Assembly: GCA_948470475.1 (NCBI GenBank)
Contig: OX419344.1
Span: 23,242,225 to 23,306,224 of the forward strand
Direction: 5' to 3'
Source: Galaxea fascicularis
Taxonomy: Eukaryota > Cnidaria > Anthozoa > Scleractinia > Euphylliidae
Length of the DNA stretch: 64,000 nt
The position numbers and the translations under genes are program-made. Below, in pieces: positions 54,757-64,000 of this stretch. Numbering within the stretch: position 1 is the first letter of the stretch; each line of letters opens with the position of its first letter. The notes below the pieces were generated by a model, which searched no databases, was not told where the DNA came from, and saw only the letters and a program-made list of their open reading frames with translations.

Positions 54757-54795
54757 TCTATAATAATAATAATAATAATAATAACAACAATAACT
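54757..54795. repeat. AAT trinucleotide microsatellite
   Basis: About nine ATA units running into AACAACAATAAC, 65 bp after the GPCR stop, probably in its 3' flank. Confidence 0.75.
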
Positions 54796-54937
54796 TTATT
54801 TAAGTCTCGAATCGTTCTAACCGAACACGAGTGTTCTACTAATTGAGGAGACTGTAAATCAAATGAACTCTTAATCAAATCAAATTAAATGTATCAAGTT
54901 AGTTTGATGGATTTTCGATAGATGTCGGAGAGTTTAA

Positions 54938-55535
54938 AGGCCATGGCAAACGACGACACATTGTTGCGGACACATCAGGTTGCCAAAACAAATATTTCCC
55001 CGTTTGCCCGCGCGCGCAACATTTGTTGCGGACACAAAATTTGTGTCCGAGACACAAAAAATGTTTCTGATTCTGTTCAGAGACATTTTGTGTCCTCATA
55101 CTCATACTCATTTTTCTTGGAAATATCCAAGGGGGAAAGGTGCAATGAGGTTATCCCTATGTGAAGCACCAACCCAAGGTCAGCACTAGGGGTGGTCACA
55201 GCCAGGGTTCGTTACGTCCCTAGTGGTTCTTTAACGTCCCACAGAATTAATTGTGGAGAGTTGTGAGACGGGACCTCCGGTTTGTAGTCCTTATCCTAGA
55301 AGACTAGTAAATCTAACTATTTGCAGATGTCATTGGCAAAGGAAGCACTTTCTCCTCAGTTATTTAAAGACCCTGAGTGTTGGTCCGGCCGGGCTTTGAA
55401 CCCACGACCTCCCGCACGGTAGTCCGGCGCTCTACCAACTGAGCCAACCGGTCGACGGTGTCCGCAACAAATGTGTCCCAGTTTGCGCGCCCAAGAAACA
55501 TCATGAGCAACAATGTGTCCTCGTTTGCCAGGGCC
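54938..55535. mobile_element. MITE family C copy, split by a SINE
   Basis: Terminal inverted repeats AAGGCCATGGCAAACGACGA and CGTTTGCCAGGGCCTT with inner ACACATTGTTGC and ACACATTTGTTGCGGACAC blocks. Related to 59687-59910 and 62198-62421. TTAA at the left edge and TTGA at the right suggest a TTAA target now mutated on one side. A SINE splits the element. Confidence 0.65.
55115..55458 (-). mobile_element. tRNA-derived SINE inserted in a MITE
   Basis: The head on the minus strand has GACCGGTTGGCTCAGTTGG (A box) and GGTCGTGGGTTCAAAGCC (B box). The body continues to lower coordinates (GGACGTTAAAGAACCACTAG; CCTTGGGTTGGTGCTTCACA) and ends near CCCCCTTGG. About 340 bp. A partial acceptor stem pairs (GACCGGT with GCCGGAC), but the anticodon stem does not, so this is not a working tRNA. 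The head at 30.5 kb is the same family. Confidence 0.7.
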
Positions 55536-55539
55536 TTGA

Positions 55540-56380
55540 GAATGACGTTTACGGCAGACGGTAAACGGCAAAGATTACCTCAGGTTTTTTATTCTCTTAT
55601 TGTCATCCTTAAATAAATCACACAAAAATAGACAAATGTCTCCTGCTATTCACCGCAAATAAAACTGTTTTCACTCTGCTATACAGACAGCTGAAGACAG
55701 AAGGGGAAATCTTTCATTTTTGCCGTTTGACGTAACGTCATTCTTAATTCCTCTATTGTCTATCTTCCTTACGGTGGTTTTAAAGTTCGTTCGACTGGGT
55801 TTTCAAACTGTCAAAGCCGGGCGAGTATCAAGTACCACTGCAAGTGATACGCCTAAACTATCTTCGAGTACGTCGTAATGTCTGCCAACGAGCAAACATT
55901 AAGCGCCACTCAAAATGCGACACATACATGCTTCCAGGTGCGGCCACAGGTTTGATCTGACTGACATCCCGTTCATACCTATACAGAAGTAGAGTCCCGC
56001 GAGGGAGGGAGGTGGGAGTGAAGGGAGTTGGGGTACTCTATATCTCGGACTATATTCAGGGAGTTCCGCACAAAAGAAGTACGTTACACTTGTAGTTTGA
56101 GGAGGATAAGCGGAGGTTTCGTTCTCCTCCAAAAGGTTAGGAATTTAATCCTGGTATCGGGGAGTGTAGACAAAAAATATGCTTTGTTTTAGAGAACGTC
56201 AAGGATGTTTAAGTGCCTAAAAGGGGTAAAATTCTGATCAAATGTGGAATATAAAGAATTTCCTAAGATGGGTACCCATAGGAAACTTTGTTAGCCCTTC
56301 AACTTCTAAGAGTGACCAACGTGTAATTTCTCTTTATAGTAACACTGCTGAATCAAACATTTAAGGTTGTGAGAAAAAAG
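55540..56380. other. No gene recognised
   Basis: Non-coding stretch; contains a G-rich patch at about 56000-56035. Nothing else supported. Confidence 0.35.
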
Positions 56381-56384
56381 GAGG

Positions 56385-56560
56385 TGATCAACAAGTAACA
56401 AAGGTCTCAACCAGGCTCAAGACTCACCTTTTTAAAAACGCTTTTAACCTATAGTAAATTTTTAATCTTATTCTTGTAATTATTTTAAATCTTATGTAAA
56501 AGCATTGAGACTTATGTATAATGCGTTTTTAAGAACTGTATTATTATTGATTGATTAACA
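56385..56560 (+). mobile_element. Possible LINE ORF end
   Basis: A frame reading VSTRLKTHLFKNAF followed by stop and AT-rich DNA resembles the last residues of LINE ORF2 proteins. Very short; could be chance. Confidence 0.3.
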
Positions 56561-56627
56561 AATTCTCGTCATCATTACCATAGAAATGTATGGAGAACAG
56601 TGTGGAGAATATATAGACTGATATTAA

Positions 56628-57990
56628 CTCTTTCTCTGCGCTCGCTATTCCTATGGATCACCTAGATGATCCATGAGTCATTTTTTTGTCACGGATTAGC
56701 GTTACATCCGATCCGCACCAAATTTGGTACAAATAAAGCTTAATAAATTAGCAAATCACAGAGCGATTTTGAGGGAAGACAGTTGAATACAGCGTACACG
56801 ACAAATTTTTCATTCACAGTGTGTGAGTGTATCAGTAAACATATGAGATGGCGTCCGCGGAGAAGCGTCTGCGACGCCAGTGGTTAACGCAAGAAGAGAT
56901 AAATGCTTTACCATGGTCATTTGGGAATGTCCTCTGATGAAGAGAATCAAATAGATCTTGAATTAGATCCACCCAGCGATATTTCAAGGTGAGTAAACTG
57001 CATTATCCGACCATGAGGTGTAGCAAAATATGGGTGCGTGATTGCAAATTTCTTCTTGAAATCGGCCGAAGAGCTGTTCTGTTTGCCATAATATGTTCAA
57101 AGACTGGTAAATATGTTAAAATATTTCCATATTCTCGATATCCGAGGGTGAAAGGCTCAGTTTGAAACAATTTTCGACCGTCAAAGTCAGACGGATTGAG
57201 TGTGTAACTCACGATTAGTTGTAACTCGAGATCATGTGGCGTTTCCATGGAGTTCAGGAAATGCAAGGCTGCGAGATTGCGTCGTTGTTTTCGCTTTTTG
57301 TTTGTTTTTTTGGAAGGCATGAACTTAATTGTGGAGAATGTATCCAGATTACAGACTTGTTTCTTGGCAACTAATGTCCTGTCATTTCAATCTTTCTATG
57401 GGACCTACATGTAACAGTAAGTGTCAGGGGGGTGTGAGGTGGGCCCACAACCACCACTTTTGAAACCATCTTAATTTGCAGATTTGTCTGTGGTTCTTGC
57501 AGGAGGTGTGTGGAGGGCTCAAACTCACTTTTCACACTTGAGTGTTTTCTCCAGTGGCTGCTGAAGGCCACCAATCAAGATTGAAAAAAAAAGAGACGAT
57601 TTGACTATTTTGGGTCAAAAATGGACAGTGGAAAAAAATTCTCTAAAAATTGTAGATTTTATGAATTTTTATGAAATTTTCAGGTCTAATAGCTGATAAA
57701 ATAAGGTAGATTATGTTTTCAGACACCAACACAAAATATGATCAGGCCTTGGCAAAATGTTGCATGATCTTCCAAAATGGTGCATAAATTATTTGGAAGT
57801 ATGCTCTTGCAGAATTGTTTTCTAAAAATTTACAGGCCTTATACATAAGACTTTTATACCATTGAAAAGCCCATTGTATACAGATTTAAATGAGATATAA
57901 TAAACTATTTTTCTTCAAATATATTGTGTGATGTTCAGTTCAATGCGCAATGCTGTAATTTTGGACCATTTTGGCTCAGCAGAGAAAGAG
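56628..57990 (+). mobile_element. piggyBac-like element, TTAA-flanked, decayed
   Basis: Terminal inverted repeats CTCTTTCTCTGC...GCAGAGAAAGAG, 1,363 bp apart, each flanked outside by TTAA (56624-56627 and 57991-57994), the hallmark of piggyBac insertion. Inside, the plus strand carries an N-terminal transposase-like fragment (56848 onward) and, at about 57480-57583, an exon-like CGSCRRC cysteine motif. The middle catalytic domain is missing, so it is non-autonomous. Confidence 0.65.
56848..56990 (+). pseudogene. Frameshifted N-terminal fragment of a transposase-like gene
   Basis: ATG 56848 starts MASAEKRLRRQWLTQEEIN and stops at TGA 56935-56937. One frame over, the sequence continues as SSDEENQIDLELDPPSDIS and reaches a donor AAG|GTGAGT at about 56990. 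A basic start followed by an acidic Ser-Asp-Glu stretch is common at the N-terminus of piggyBac transposases. The match to the family is by composition and context (TTAA ends), not by catalytic residues. Confidence 0.4.
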
Positions 57991-57994
57991 TTAA

Positions 57995-58589
57995 GGTTTC
58001 ATGGGTTAACTCCCCAGTCTCACGCTACTTTTCGTACCACATTGAAAATAAAACATTCGCTTTTCGGTTGATGCCAAACAAAAAATAATGATTAACATTT
58101 CTTTAAAGGTTTACTGCAATGCATAGAAATAATATTACACTCACACGATTTCGGAGGCAGACAATCGAGACAGGGATCAGTTCAAACTTGAAAACGTCGG
58201 CCCAGTTTTCAAGTTTGAATTGAATTTTCGTGTTTAAGGGATTTCGGTTCGCCCTTTCACTCTAAATTCACTATTTCTTGGAATTAGCGATATAGAAAGG
58301 ATTCGAATATTAACAAAGTATTTGAAGCTAGAATGCAGTGAATTTTGAGCAAAAATCACGAAAACCTCAGTGAGACTGCTCCTTTAAGACTTGGACTTCG
58401 AGACCGATGAAGTATACACCATTTTTACAGCTTATTATCTTGAAAAAACATATCATTAGTTAACTTATATGCACCTCTTTACGGACACAAATACAACAGA
58501 AATACACATAACCTGTACACAGAGCAGGTTAAGATAGTTAATTTTGTATCACTTAAAGAGATGCCACAGTAAAGAGAAAGAGCAGGAGA
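57995..58589. other. No gene recognised
   Basis: AT-rich; a pair CAAACTTGAAAAC/GTTTTCAAGTTTG inverted at about 58181-58217 makes a small hairpin. Nothing else. Confidence 0.4.
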
Positions 58590-58620
58590 TACTGAAAGTC
58601 ATGGCAACCAGTAAACTTCT

Positions 58621-58767
58621 GGCCCCGGTTGTTCAAAGGCTGGATAGCGCTATCCACCGGATAAATATCTATCCAGAGGATAGTGCAATTAGCTTTCCCA
58701 TTACTTATCCGCTGGATAGTGATTTATCCGATGGATAGTGCTATCCAACGTTTGAACAACCGGGGCC
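58621..58767 (+). mobile_element. Palindromic MITE family A copy 2, absent from the other duplicate
   Basis: 147 bp, ends GGCCCCGGTTGTTCAAA...TTTGAACAACCGGGGCC. The second copy of the duplication reads AAACTTCTGATGGCC at the same place, which gives the exact empty site. The repeated flank is T, or CT if the terminal C is counted as target. Confidence 0.9.
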
Positions 58768-59084
58768 TGATGGCCAAGGCATCCAGGCTATTCATTAAAA
58801 ATATCAGTTTAACTTGATCAGAAATTGCGATTCTTTGAACACCAGTAGACTAAGACAATGAGTATGTCAACATGTTGCATACAAAGCGAATAAAGAGATA
58901 TCCGTAGAACCAAAGTATTGGTAAGTATTCTTGTTTTATCGCATGCCATAGGAAATACAACCAATCAAGATGTAGGAAGGCTGTTGAACATTCGTCGATA
59001 TTCCAGGCAACGCTCTCACCCTGCACTGGGTTCGTGTCCCTTCACTCATTTTATTAGCCTTTTGGTACCCTGGAGTTAACCTAA

Positions 59085-59275
59085 AGGACCTACTTAAAAT
59101 TTACTGTGCTCTTATTAGATCTATTCTAGAATTAATGTGCATCACCACTGTGGGCAGCCTTACCAGAGAATCTATCCAACACAATTGAATCTGTGCAAAA
59201 GAAGACCCTACAAATTATGCTTCCACACCACAGTTACCAAGAAGCCCTGAATGCAACTGGCCTCTAACGCCTCTC
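59085..59275 (+). mobile_element. LINE ORF2 fragment (copy 1)
   Basis: Plus-strand residues such as LLKIYCALIRSILE and, after frameshifts, NTIESVQKKTLQIMLPHHSY and QEALNATGL match the C-terminal part of jockey/CR1-type reverse-transcriptase ORFs. Broken by frameshifts and stops. Confidence 0.65.
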
Positions 59276-59403
59276 TGCGGTAGAGTGTTGCATGCGCTAA
59301 TTTCATTAGTAAACTATTGAGCACAGGTACAACCAAAGGTCTGGTGACATAAGGGCGTTCAGGCTTCTCCAGAACTAACCGGTTAATGATTTTGTGACTA
59401 TGA

Positions 59404-59683
59404 GACGATTTGCGCTTACGACTGTCGCATGCAACTTCTGTAGCGCGCGCTGCTCGCGCCATGCAAAAAATCGTATACGACACTTGTCATTCAATTTACC
59501 TATACCTACAACCGTCGTATGGTTTACGTTTTAAAACATGATTCAAAATCCCACCACAACTTTTAGGCCGCGTGTGTCTGTCGTAGAGACCTTGTAGGAG
59601 CATTCATACGGCACAACTTTGTTCTACGTTATGTCGCATTACGCCAAGACGCGCGCAACAAATCGTATCGTGTAAATCGCCCT
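59404..59683 (+). mobile_element. MITE family B copy 4, left end lost
   Basis: Interior and right end (CGTATCGTGTAAATCGCCC) of family B, in the orientation of the 3618 copy. The left terminus is truncated just before CTTACGACTGTCGCATGCAA. Confidence 0.7.
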
Positions 59684-59686
59684 TAA

Positions 59687-59910
59687 ACGCCCTGACAAAT
59701 AAGGATACATTGTTGCGGACACATTGTTAGACATGATGTTTTTGGGCGCGCAAACGCGCGGGACACAAAATTAATGCTGTGCTTCCATGCTGCGCAAACG
59801 GGGAAACATTTGTTGCGGACACAAAATTTGTGTCTGTAACAAATGTTGCGCGCGCGGGCAAACGGGGAAACATTTGTGTCGGCAACAATGTGTCCTCGTT
59901 TGCTCGGGTC
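59687..59910. mobile_element. MITE family C, TTAA-flanked (copy 1)
   Basis: Imperfect terminal inverted repeats ending inward in ACATTGTTGC, with repeated CAAACGGGGAAACATTTGTG inside. TTAA at 59683-59686 and 59911-59914. It abuts the right end of the family B element with no gap. Confidence 0.7.
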
Positions 59911-60137
59911 TTAAGGCCTGTATTGTTTGCTTTTGATCCCTCGCTGTGAATCATGATTGAATTAGATTCGATTTTGCTCCTGATTAAGAAACGGAAACAA
60001 AACGTTCGGTCCGATTAGTAAGAATACAGGGGACCACTAACTGACTTATTGATTCACAACAAAATGTAGTTATTTGGCACGGAAAACGAAAAATAGTCAG
60101 CCAGCTTTGCTAGTCAATCTAAAATAACTCCAACATG

Positions 60138-61248
60138 CTAGACAACCGTAACTACCTCTGTGCAAACAAGAATTTCTATCTCAGACTTGGACTGAGTTTT
60201 GCACAAATCAGCTACAGTGTTTCCTGTGCTGCTACGGGCACTACTTCTGGGAGTGCTGTGCGAGAGTAACCGTCCAAGGTACGAGAACCTTCGGGCCGAC
60301 ACGAAGCGACAGAGAATCCTCCGGAACGCCGCTCGGAAGTGCCGATTTAGGAGAGTGTAAATAATGGGGTTTACCGCTGAATTGGAGTAATGCAGCCATT
60401 TCATAATTTTACTGACTTGCCAAGGTAGGCAGTGGGCACCACATGCAACTACAATTAGCATGGTTATGATGTATGGAGACCAGCATGCGATAAAAGCTCC
60501 CATAACTATGGCAAGGGTCTTGGCAGCTTTCAAATCAGTGTGCAGCACACGGCGCATATGCCGCACTGAACTCTGACTGGTCAATCGCGGACGCACTTTA
60601 TGGAAGATAAAGCGGCTGGCGTTGGAGGGTTGCCTTAGCGTTGCGCTGTAAGAATTTCGCGAAGCCATGCTATAAGAGGTCCTTGGTTTAGTGTTCACAA
60701 AAACATCAGTTTCCACCGCTTCACCATTTTTCTCATCATGTCCAACTTCTGACATCACGTGACCACGACTGTCTCCGCGCATTTTTAAGGCCTGCTCATG
60801 GGCGACGCGAAATATCCTTGCATAGGAATAGACAAGGACTGGCAAAGGCAGGAAAAAGCTGGCGCAAGATACGAAATAACCGTACCATTTTCGGCTCTTT
60901 AGAATATGCAAGCTCGCGACCGCGATGGAGTACAGCCATAGTAGGACAATGCAAAACAGCGCCCGTTTCTTGGTGAGTTTCAGATGGTAGTTAAAAGGAG
61001 ATGTTATGGCGTAGAAGCGGTCGACGCTAATTGCAACCAGGTTCATTATCGAGGACGTACCACTCACAATGTCCAAGCAAATCCACAGGGTGTACAGCTC
61101 AAAATCTTGTTTGCTATTCGGTCTTTGCTGGATGAGATATGAAAACCAGAAAGGCATACATACAAACCCAACTAACAAGTCTGCAATTGCAAGAGACACG
61201 ACGAAGTAGTTCGTAACAGTCCGCAGATCCCGGCAGAGGTAGAACGCC
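60138..61248 (-). pseudogene. Beheaded copy of the third GPCR
   Basis: Identical to residues 53-421 of the receptor at 62649-63914. The duplication junction removes codons 1-52 (N-terminus and most of TM1), and the new upstream sequence puts TAG directly before the Ala53 codon. No ATG replaces the start, so a seven-helix receptor cannot be made; a downstream Met could at best give a fragment. If the tandem arrangement is an assembly artefact, this is one allele rather than a pseudogene. Confidence 0.85.
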
Positions 61249-61595
61249 TACTGAAAGTCATGGCAACCAGTAAACTTCTGATGGCCAAGGCATCCAGGCT
61301 ATTCATTAAAAATATCAGTTTAACTTGATCAGAAATTGCGATTCTTTGAACACCAGTAGACTAAGACAATGAGTATGTCAACATGTTGCATACAAAGCGA
61401 ATAAAGAGATATCCGTAGAACCAAAGTATTGGTAAGTATTCTTGTTTTATCGCATGCCATAGGAAATACAACCAATCAAGATGTAGGAAGGCTGTTGAAC
61501 ATTCGTCGATATTCCAGGCAACGCTCTCACCCTGCACTGGGTTCGTGTCCCTTCACTCATTTTATTAGCCTTTTGGTACCCTGGAGTTAACCTAA

Positions 61596-61786
61596 AGGAC
61601 CTACTTAAAATTTACTGTGCTCTTATTAGATCTATTCTAGAATTAATGTGCATCACCACTGTGGGCAGCCTTACCAGAGAATCTATCCAACACAATTGAA
61701 TCTGTGCAAAAGAAGACCCTACAAATTATGCTTCCACACCACAGTTACCAAGAAGCCCTGAATGCAACTGGCCTCTAACGCCTCTC
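61596..61786 (+). mobile_element. LINE ORF2 fragment (copy 2)
   Basis: Duplicate of 59085-59275. Confidence 0.65.
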
Positions 61787-61914
61787 TGCGGTAGAGTGTT
61801 GCATGCGCTAATTTCATTAGTAAACTATTGAGCACAGGTACAACCAAAGGTCTGGTGACATAAGGGCGTTCAGGCTTCTCCAGAACTAACCGGTTAATGA
61901 TTTTGTGACTATGA

Positions 61915-62194
61915 GACGATTTGCGCTTACGACTGTCGCATGCAACTTCTGTAGCGCGCGCTGCTCGCGCCATGCAAAAAATCGTATACGACACTTGTCA
62001 TTCAATTTACCTATACCTACAACCGTCGTATGGTTTACGTTTTAAAACATGATTCAAAATCCCACCACAACTTTTAGGCCGCGTGTGTCTGTCGTAGAGA
62101 CCTTGTAGGAGCATTCATACGGCACAACTTTGTTCTACGTTATGTCGCATTACGCCAAGACGCGCGCAACAAATCGTATCGTGTAAATCGCCCT
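61915..62194 (+). mobile_element. MITE family B copy 5, left end lost
   Basis: Duplicate of 59404-59683. Confidence 0.7.
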
Positions 62195-62197
62195 TAA

Positions 62198-62421
62198 ACG
62201 CCCTGACAAATAAGGATACATTGTTGCGGACACATTGTTAGACATGATGTTTTTGGGCGCGCAAACGCGCGGGACACAAAATTAATGCTGTGCTTCCATG
62301 CTGCGCAAACGGGGAAACATTTGTTGCGGACACAAAATTTGTGTCTGTAACAAATGTTGCGCGCGCGGGCAAACGGGGAAACATTTGTGTCGGCAACAAT
62401 GTGTCCTCGTTTGCTCGGGTC
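62198..62421. mobile_element. MITE family C, TTAA-flanked (copy 2)
   Basis: Duplicate of 59687-59910. Confidence 0.7.
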
Positions 62422-62648
62422 TTAAGGCCTGTATTGTTTGCTTTTGATCCCTCGCTGTGAATCATGATTGAATTAGATTCGATTTTGCTCCTGATTAAGA
62501 AACGGAAACAAAACGTTCGGTCCGATTAGTAAGAATACAGGGGACCACTAACTGACTTATTGATTCACAACAAAATGTAGTTATTTGGCACGGAAAACGA
62601 AAAATAGTCAGCCAGCTTTGCTAGTCAATCTAAAATAACTCCAACATG

Positions 62649-63914
62649 CTAGACAACCGTAACTACCTCTGTGCAAACAAGAATTTCTATCTCAGACTTG
62701 GACTGAGTTTTGCACAAATCAGCTACAGTGTTTCCTGTGCTGCTACGGGCACTACTTCTGGGAGTGCTGTGCGAGAGTAACCGTCCAAGGTACGAGAACC
62801 TTCGGGCCGACACGAAGCGACAGAGAATCCTCCGGAACGCCGCTCGGAAGTGCCGATTTAGGAGAGTGTAAATAATGGGGTTTACCGCTGAATTGGAGTA
62901 ATGCAGCCATTTCATAATTTTACTGACTTGCCAAGGTAGGCAGTGGGCACCACATGCAACTACAATTAGCATGGTTATGATGTATGGAGACCAGCATGCG
63001 ATAAAAGCTCCCATAACTATGGCAAGGGTCTTGGCAGCTTTCAAATCAGTGTGCAGCACACGGCGCATATGCCGCACTGAACTCTGACTGGTCAATCGCG
63101 GACGCACTTTATGGAAGATAAAGCGGCTGGCGTTGGAGGGTTGCCTTAGCGTTGCGCTGTAAGAATTTCGCGAAGCCATGCTATAAGAGGTCCTTGGTTT
63201 AGTGTTCACAAAAACATCAGTTTCCACCGCTTCACCATTTTTCTCATCATGTCCAACTTCTGACATCACGTGACCACGACTGTCTCCGCGCATTTTTAAG
63301 GCCTGCTCATGGGCGACGCGAAATATCCTTGCATAGGAATAGACAAGGACTGGCAAAGGCAGGAAAAAGCTGGCGCAAGATACGAAATAACCGTACCATT
63401 TTCGGCTCTTTAGAATATGCAAGCTCGCGACCGCGATGGAGTACAGCCATAGTAGGACAATGCAAAACAGCGCCCGTTTCTTGGTGAGTTTCAGATGGTA
63501 GTTAAAAGGAGATGTTATGGCGTAGAAGCGGTCGACGCTAATTGCAACCAGGTTCATTATCGAGGACGTACCACTCACAATGTCCAAGCAAATCCACAGG
63601 GTGTACAGCTCAAAATCTTGTTTGCTATTCGGTCTTTGCTGGATGAGATATGAAAACCAGAAAGGCATACATACAAACCCAACTAACAAGTCTGCAATTG
63701 CAAGAGACACGACGAAGTAGTTCGTAACAGTCCGCAGATCCCGGCAGAGGTAGAACGCCGCACAAACAAGCAAGTTACCGAAGATTGTAAAGACAATCAA
63801 GACCGTCAATGGTATTGCCGAGACCGCGATGCTGTCGGATACAATCGGGACAGCTTCGGTTCTGATCGACTCTGATGTCGGAGAAAGAAGACGTGAAACG
63901 TTTGTTCCTTCCAT
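62649..63914 (-). CDS. Intronless class A GPCR with long third loop, no ECL2 disulfide
   Basis: 421 residues from ATG 63914. N5-V-S glycosylation site; Asn47 (1.50); Asp75 (2.50); D128-R-F at the DRY site; a Ser/Thr/Arg-rich third intracellular loop of about 90 residues (about 203-290); CWSP 307-310 (Trp308 at 6.48); NPIIY 345-349; long Ser-rich tail ending EVVTVV, which fits a class I PDZ-binding end (T-V-V). The pocket has Asp111 (3.32), Trp336 (7.40) and Tyr339 (7.43), as in aminergic receptors. Position 3.25 is Tyr104 and the TM4-TM5 link (about KSRKWYGY) has no Cys, as in the receptor at 53736-54692. Shared wording around TM3 (GTxSIMNLVxISxDR) shows the two are paralogues. Ligand unknown. 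Confidence 0.93.
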   Translation of the reverse strand: MEGTNVSRLLSPTSESIRTEAVPIVSDSIAVSAIPLTVLIVFTIFGNLLVCAAFYLCRDLRTVTNYFVVSLAIADLLVGFVCMPFWFSYLIQQRPNSKQDFELYTLWICLDIVSGTSSIMNLVAISVDRFYAITSPFNYHLKLTKKRALFCIVLLWLYSIAVASLHILKSRKWYGYFVSCASFFLPLPVLVYSYARIFRVAHEQALKMRGDSRGHVMSEVGHDEKNGEAVETDVFVNTKPRTSYSMASRNSYSATLRQPSNASRFIFHKVRPRLTSQSSVRHMRRVLHTDLKAAKTLAIVMGAFIACWSPYIITMLIVVACGAHCLPWQVSKIMKWLHYSNSAVNPIIYTLLNRHFRAAFRRILCRFVSARRFSYLGRLLSHSTPRSSARSSTGNTVADLCKTQSKSEIEILVCTEVVTVV

Positions 63915-64000
63915 TTTGTTTCTTGCTTCTTTGCTTCAATGGTATCTTCAAGCACTGTTCAACGGTTGACAACCACTTTAATTATGCCGGAAACTTTTGA

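Larger units (their letters stand above)
58590..61248. repeat. Tandem duplication, copy 1 (2,659 bp)
   Basis: Copy 1 of a segment repeated directly at 61249-63759, offset 2,511 bp, plus the extra 148 bp of an inserted MITE (58621-58768). It begins TACTGAAAGTCATGGCAACC and ends at GGTAGAACGCC in codon 53 of the GPCR. All stretches I compared, including the LINE fragment, both MITEs and 353 codons of the receptor, are identical in the two copies. No microhomology at the junction. Confidence 0.95.
61249..63759. repeat. Tandem duplication, copy 2 (2,511 bp)
   Basis: Second copy of 58590-61248 without the family A MITE. It starts TACTGAAAGTC directly after ACGCC of copy 1 and runs into the uninterrupted 5' part of the receptor gene at 63760. 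Confidence 0.95.

Noticed and set aside
55385..55458. tRNA gene on the minus strand
   Set aside because: Partial acceptor pairing, but no proper anticodon stem and a long SINE body follows; the same head occurs at 30.5 kb.
57003..57320. 105-codon minus-strand frame inside the piggyBac-like element
   Set aside because: Starts with a Lys-rich stretch and reads plausibly, but it opposes the transposase strand and shows no known domain; not supported as a gene.
59208..59483. 91-codon minus-strand frame, repeated at 61719-61994
   Set aside because: Antisense of a LINE fragment and of a MITE; its identity between copies only reflects the segmental duplication.
59727..59954. 75-codon minus-strand frame, repeated at 62238-62465
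   Set aside because: Lies in MITE family C; repeated because of the duplication, not by selection.

Overview
The window looks like nuclear DNA of an animal, most likely a cnidarian such as a stony coral. This is an inference. The grounds are AT-rich DNA, GT-AG introns, intronless class A GPCR genes, LINE and Penelope-like retroelement fragments, and a very high density of short inverted-repeat DNA transposons (MITEs). There are no operons, bacterial signals, CRISPR arrays, rRNA genes or clear functional tRNA genes.

Layout. 0-8.2 kb: no convincing gene; MITEs, a 20-bp minisatellite with two MITEs inside it, and a doubtful exon near 4.3 kb. 8.26-9.28 kb (+): an intronless class A GPCR. 9.7-12.4 kb: LINE and GIY-YIG fossils and a tRNA-derived SINE. 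13.2-26.8 kb (+): a candidate four-exon gene for a small basic protein of about 102 residues that I do not recognise. Its introns hold Penelope-like repeats, an inverted duplication and several foldback elements. 27.7-28.8 kb (-): two phase-compatible exons of an unknown gene behind a YY1/E2F-like promoter. 31.5-43.9 kb (-): a complete ten-exon SLC24-family K+-dependent Na+/Ca2+ exchanger (NCKX), 693 codons, all intron phases consistent. 44-53 kb: no gene recognised. 53.7-54.7 kb (+): a second intronless GPCR. 54.9-58.8 kb: nested MITE/SINE, a piggyBac-like TTAA element and a palindromic MITE. 58.6-63.9 kb (-): a third GPCR, present once complete and once beheaded, in a 2.5-kb tandem duplication whose copies match wherever I compared them except for one MITE.

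Biology. The second and third GPCRs are relatives: both keep an amine-receptor-like pocket (Asp3.32, Trp6.48, Trp7.40, Tyr7.43) but lack the conserved Cys3.25-ECL2 disulfide and have almost no second extracellular loop. The first GPCR belongs to another branch and lacks the TM6 toggle tryptophan. The exchanger has the Glu and Asp residues tied to Ca2+ and K+ transport and an unusually histidine-rich cytoplasmic loop. The genes are transcribed separately; nothing in the sequence ties them into one pathway beyond membrane signalling and ion transport.

The most notable items are the GPCR tandem duplication with a MITE present in one copy only (recent duplication or haplotype stitching), the disulfide-less amine-like GPCR pair, the unrecognised four-exon gene, and several elements whose empty sites or target duplications can be read directly.
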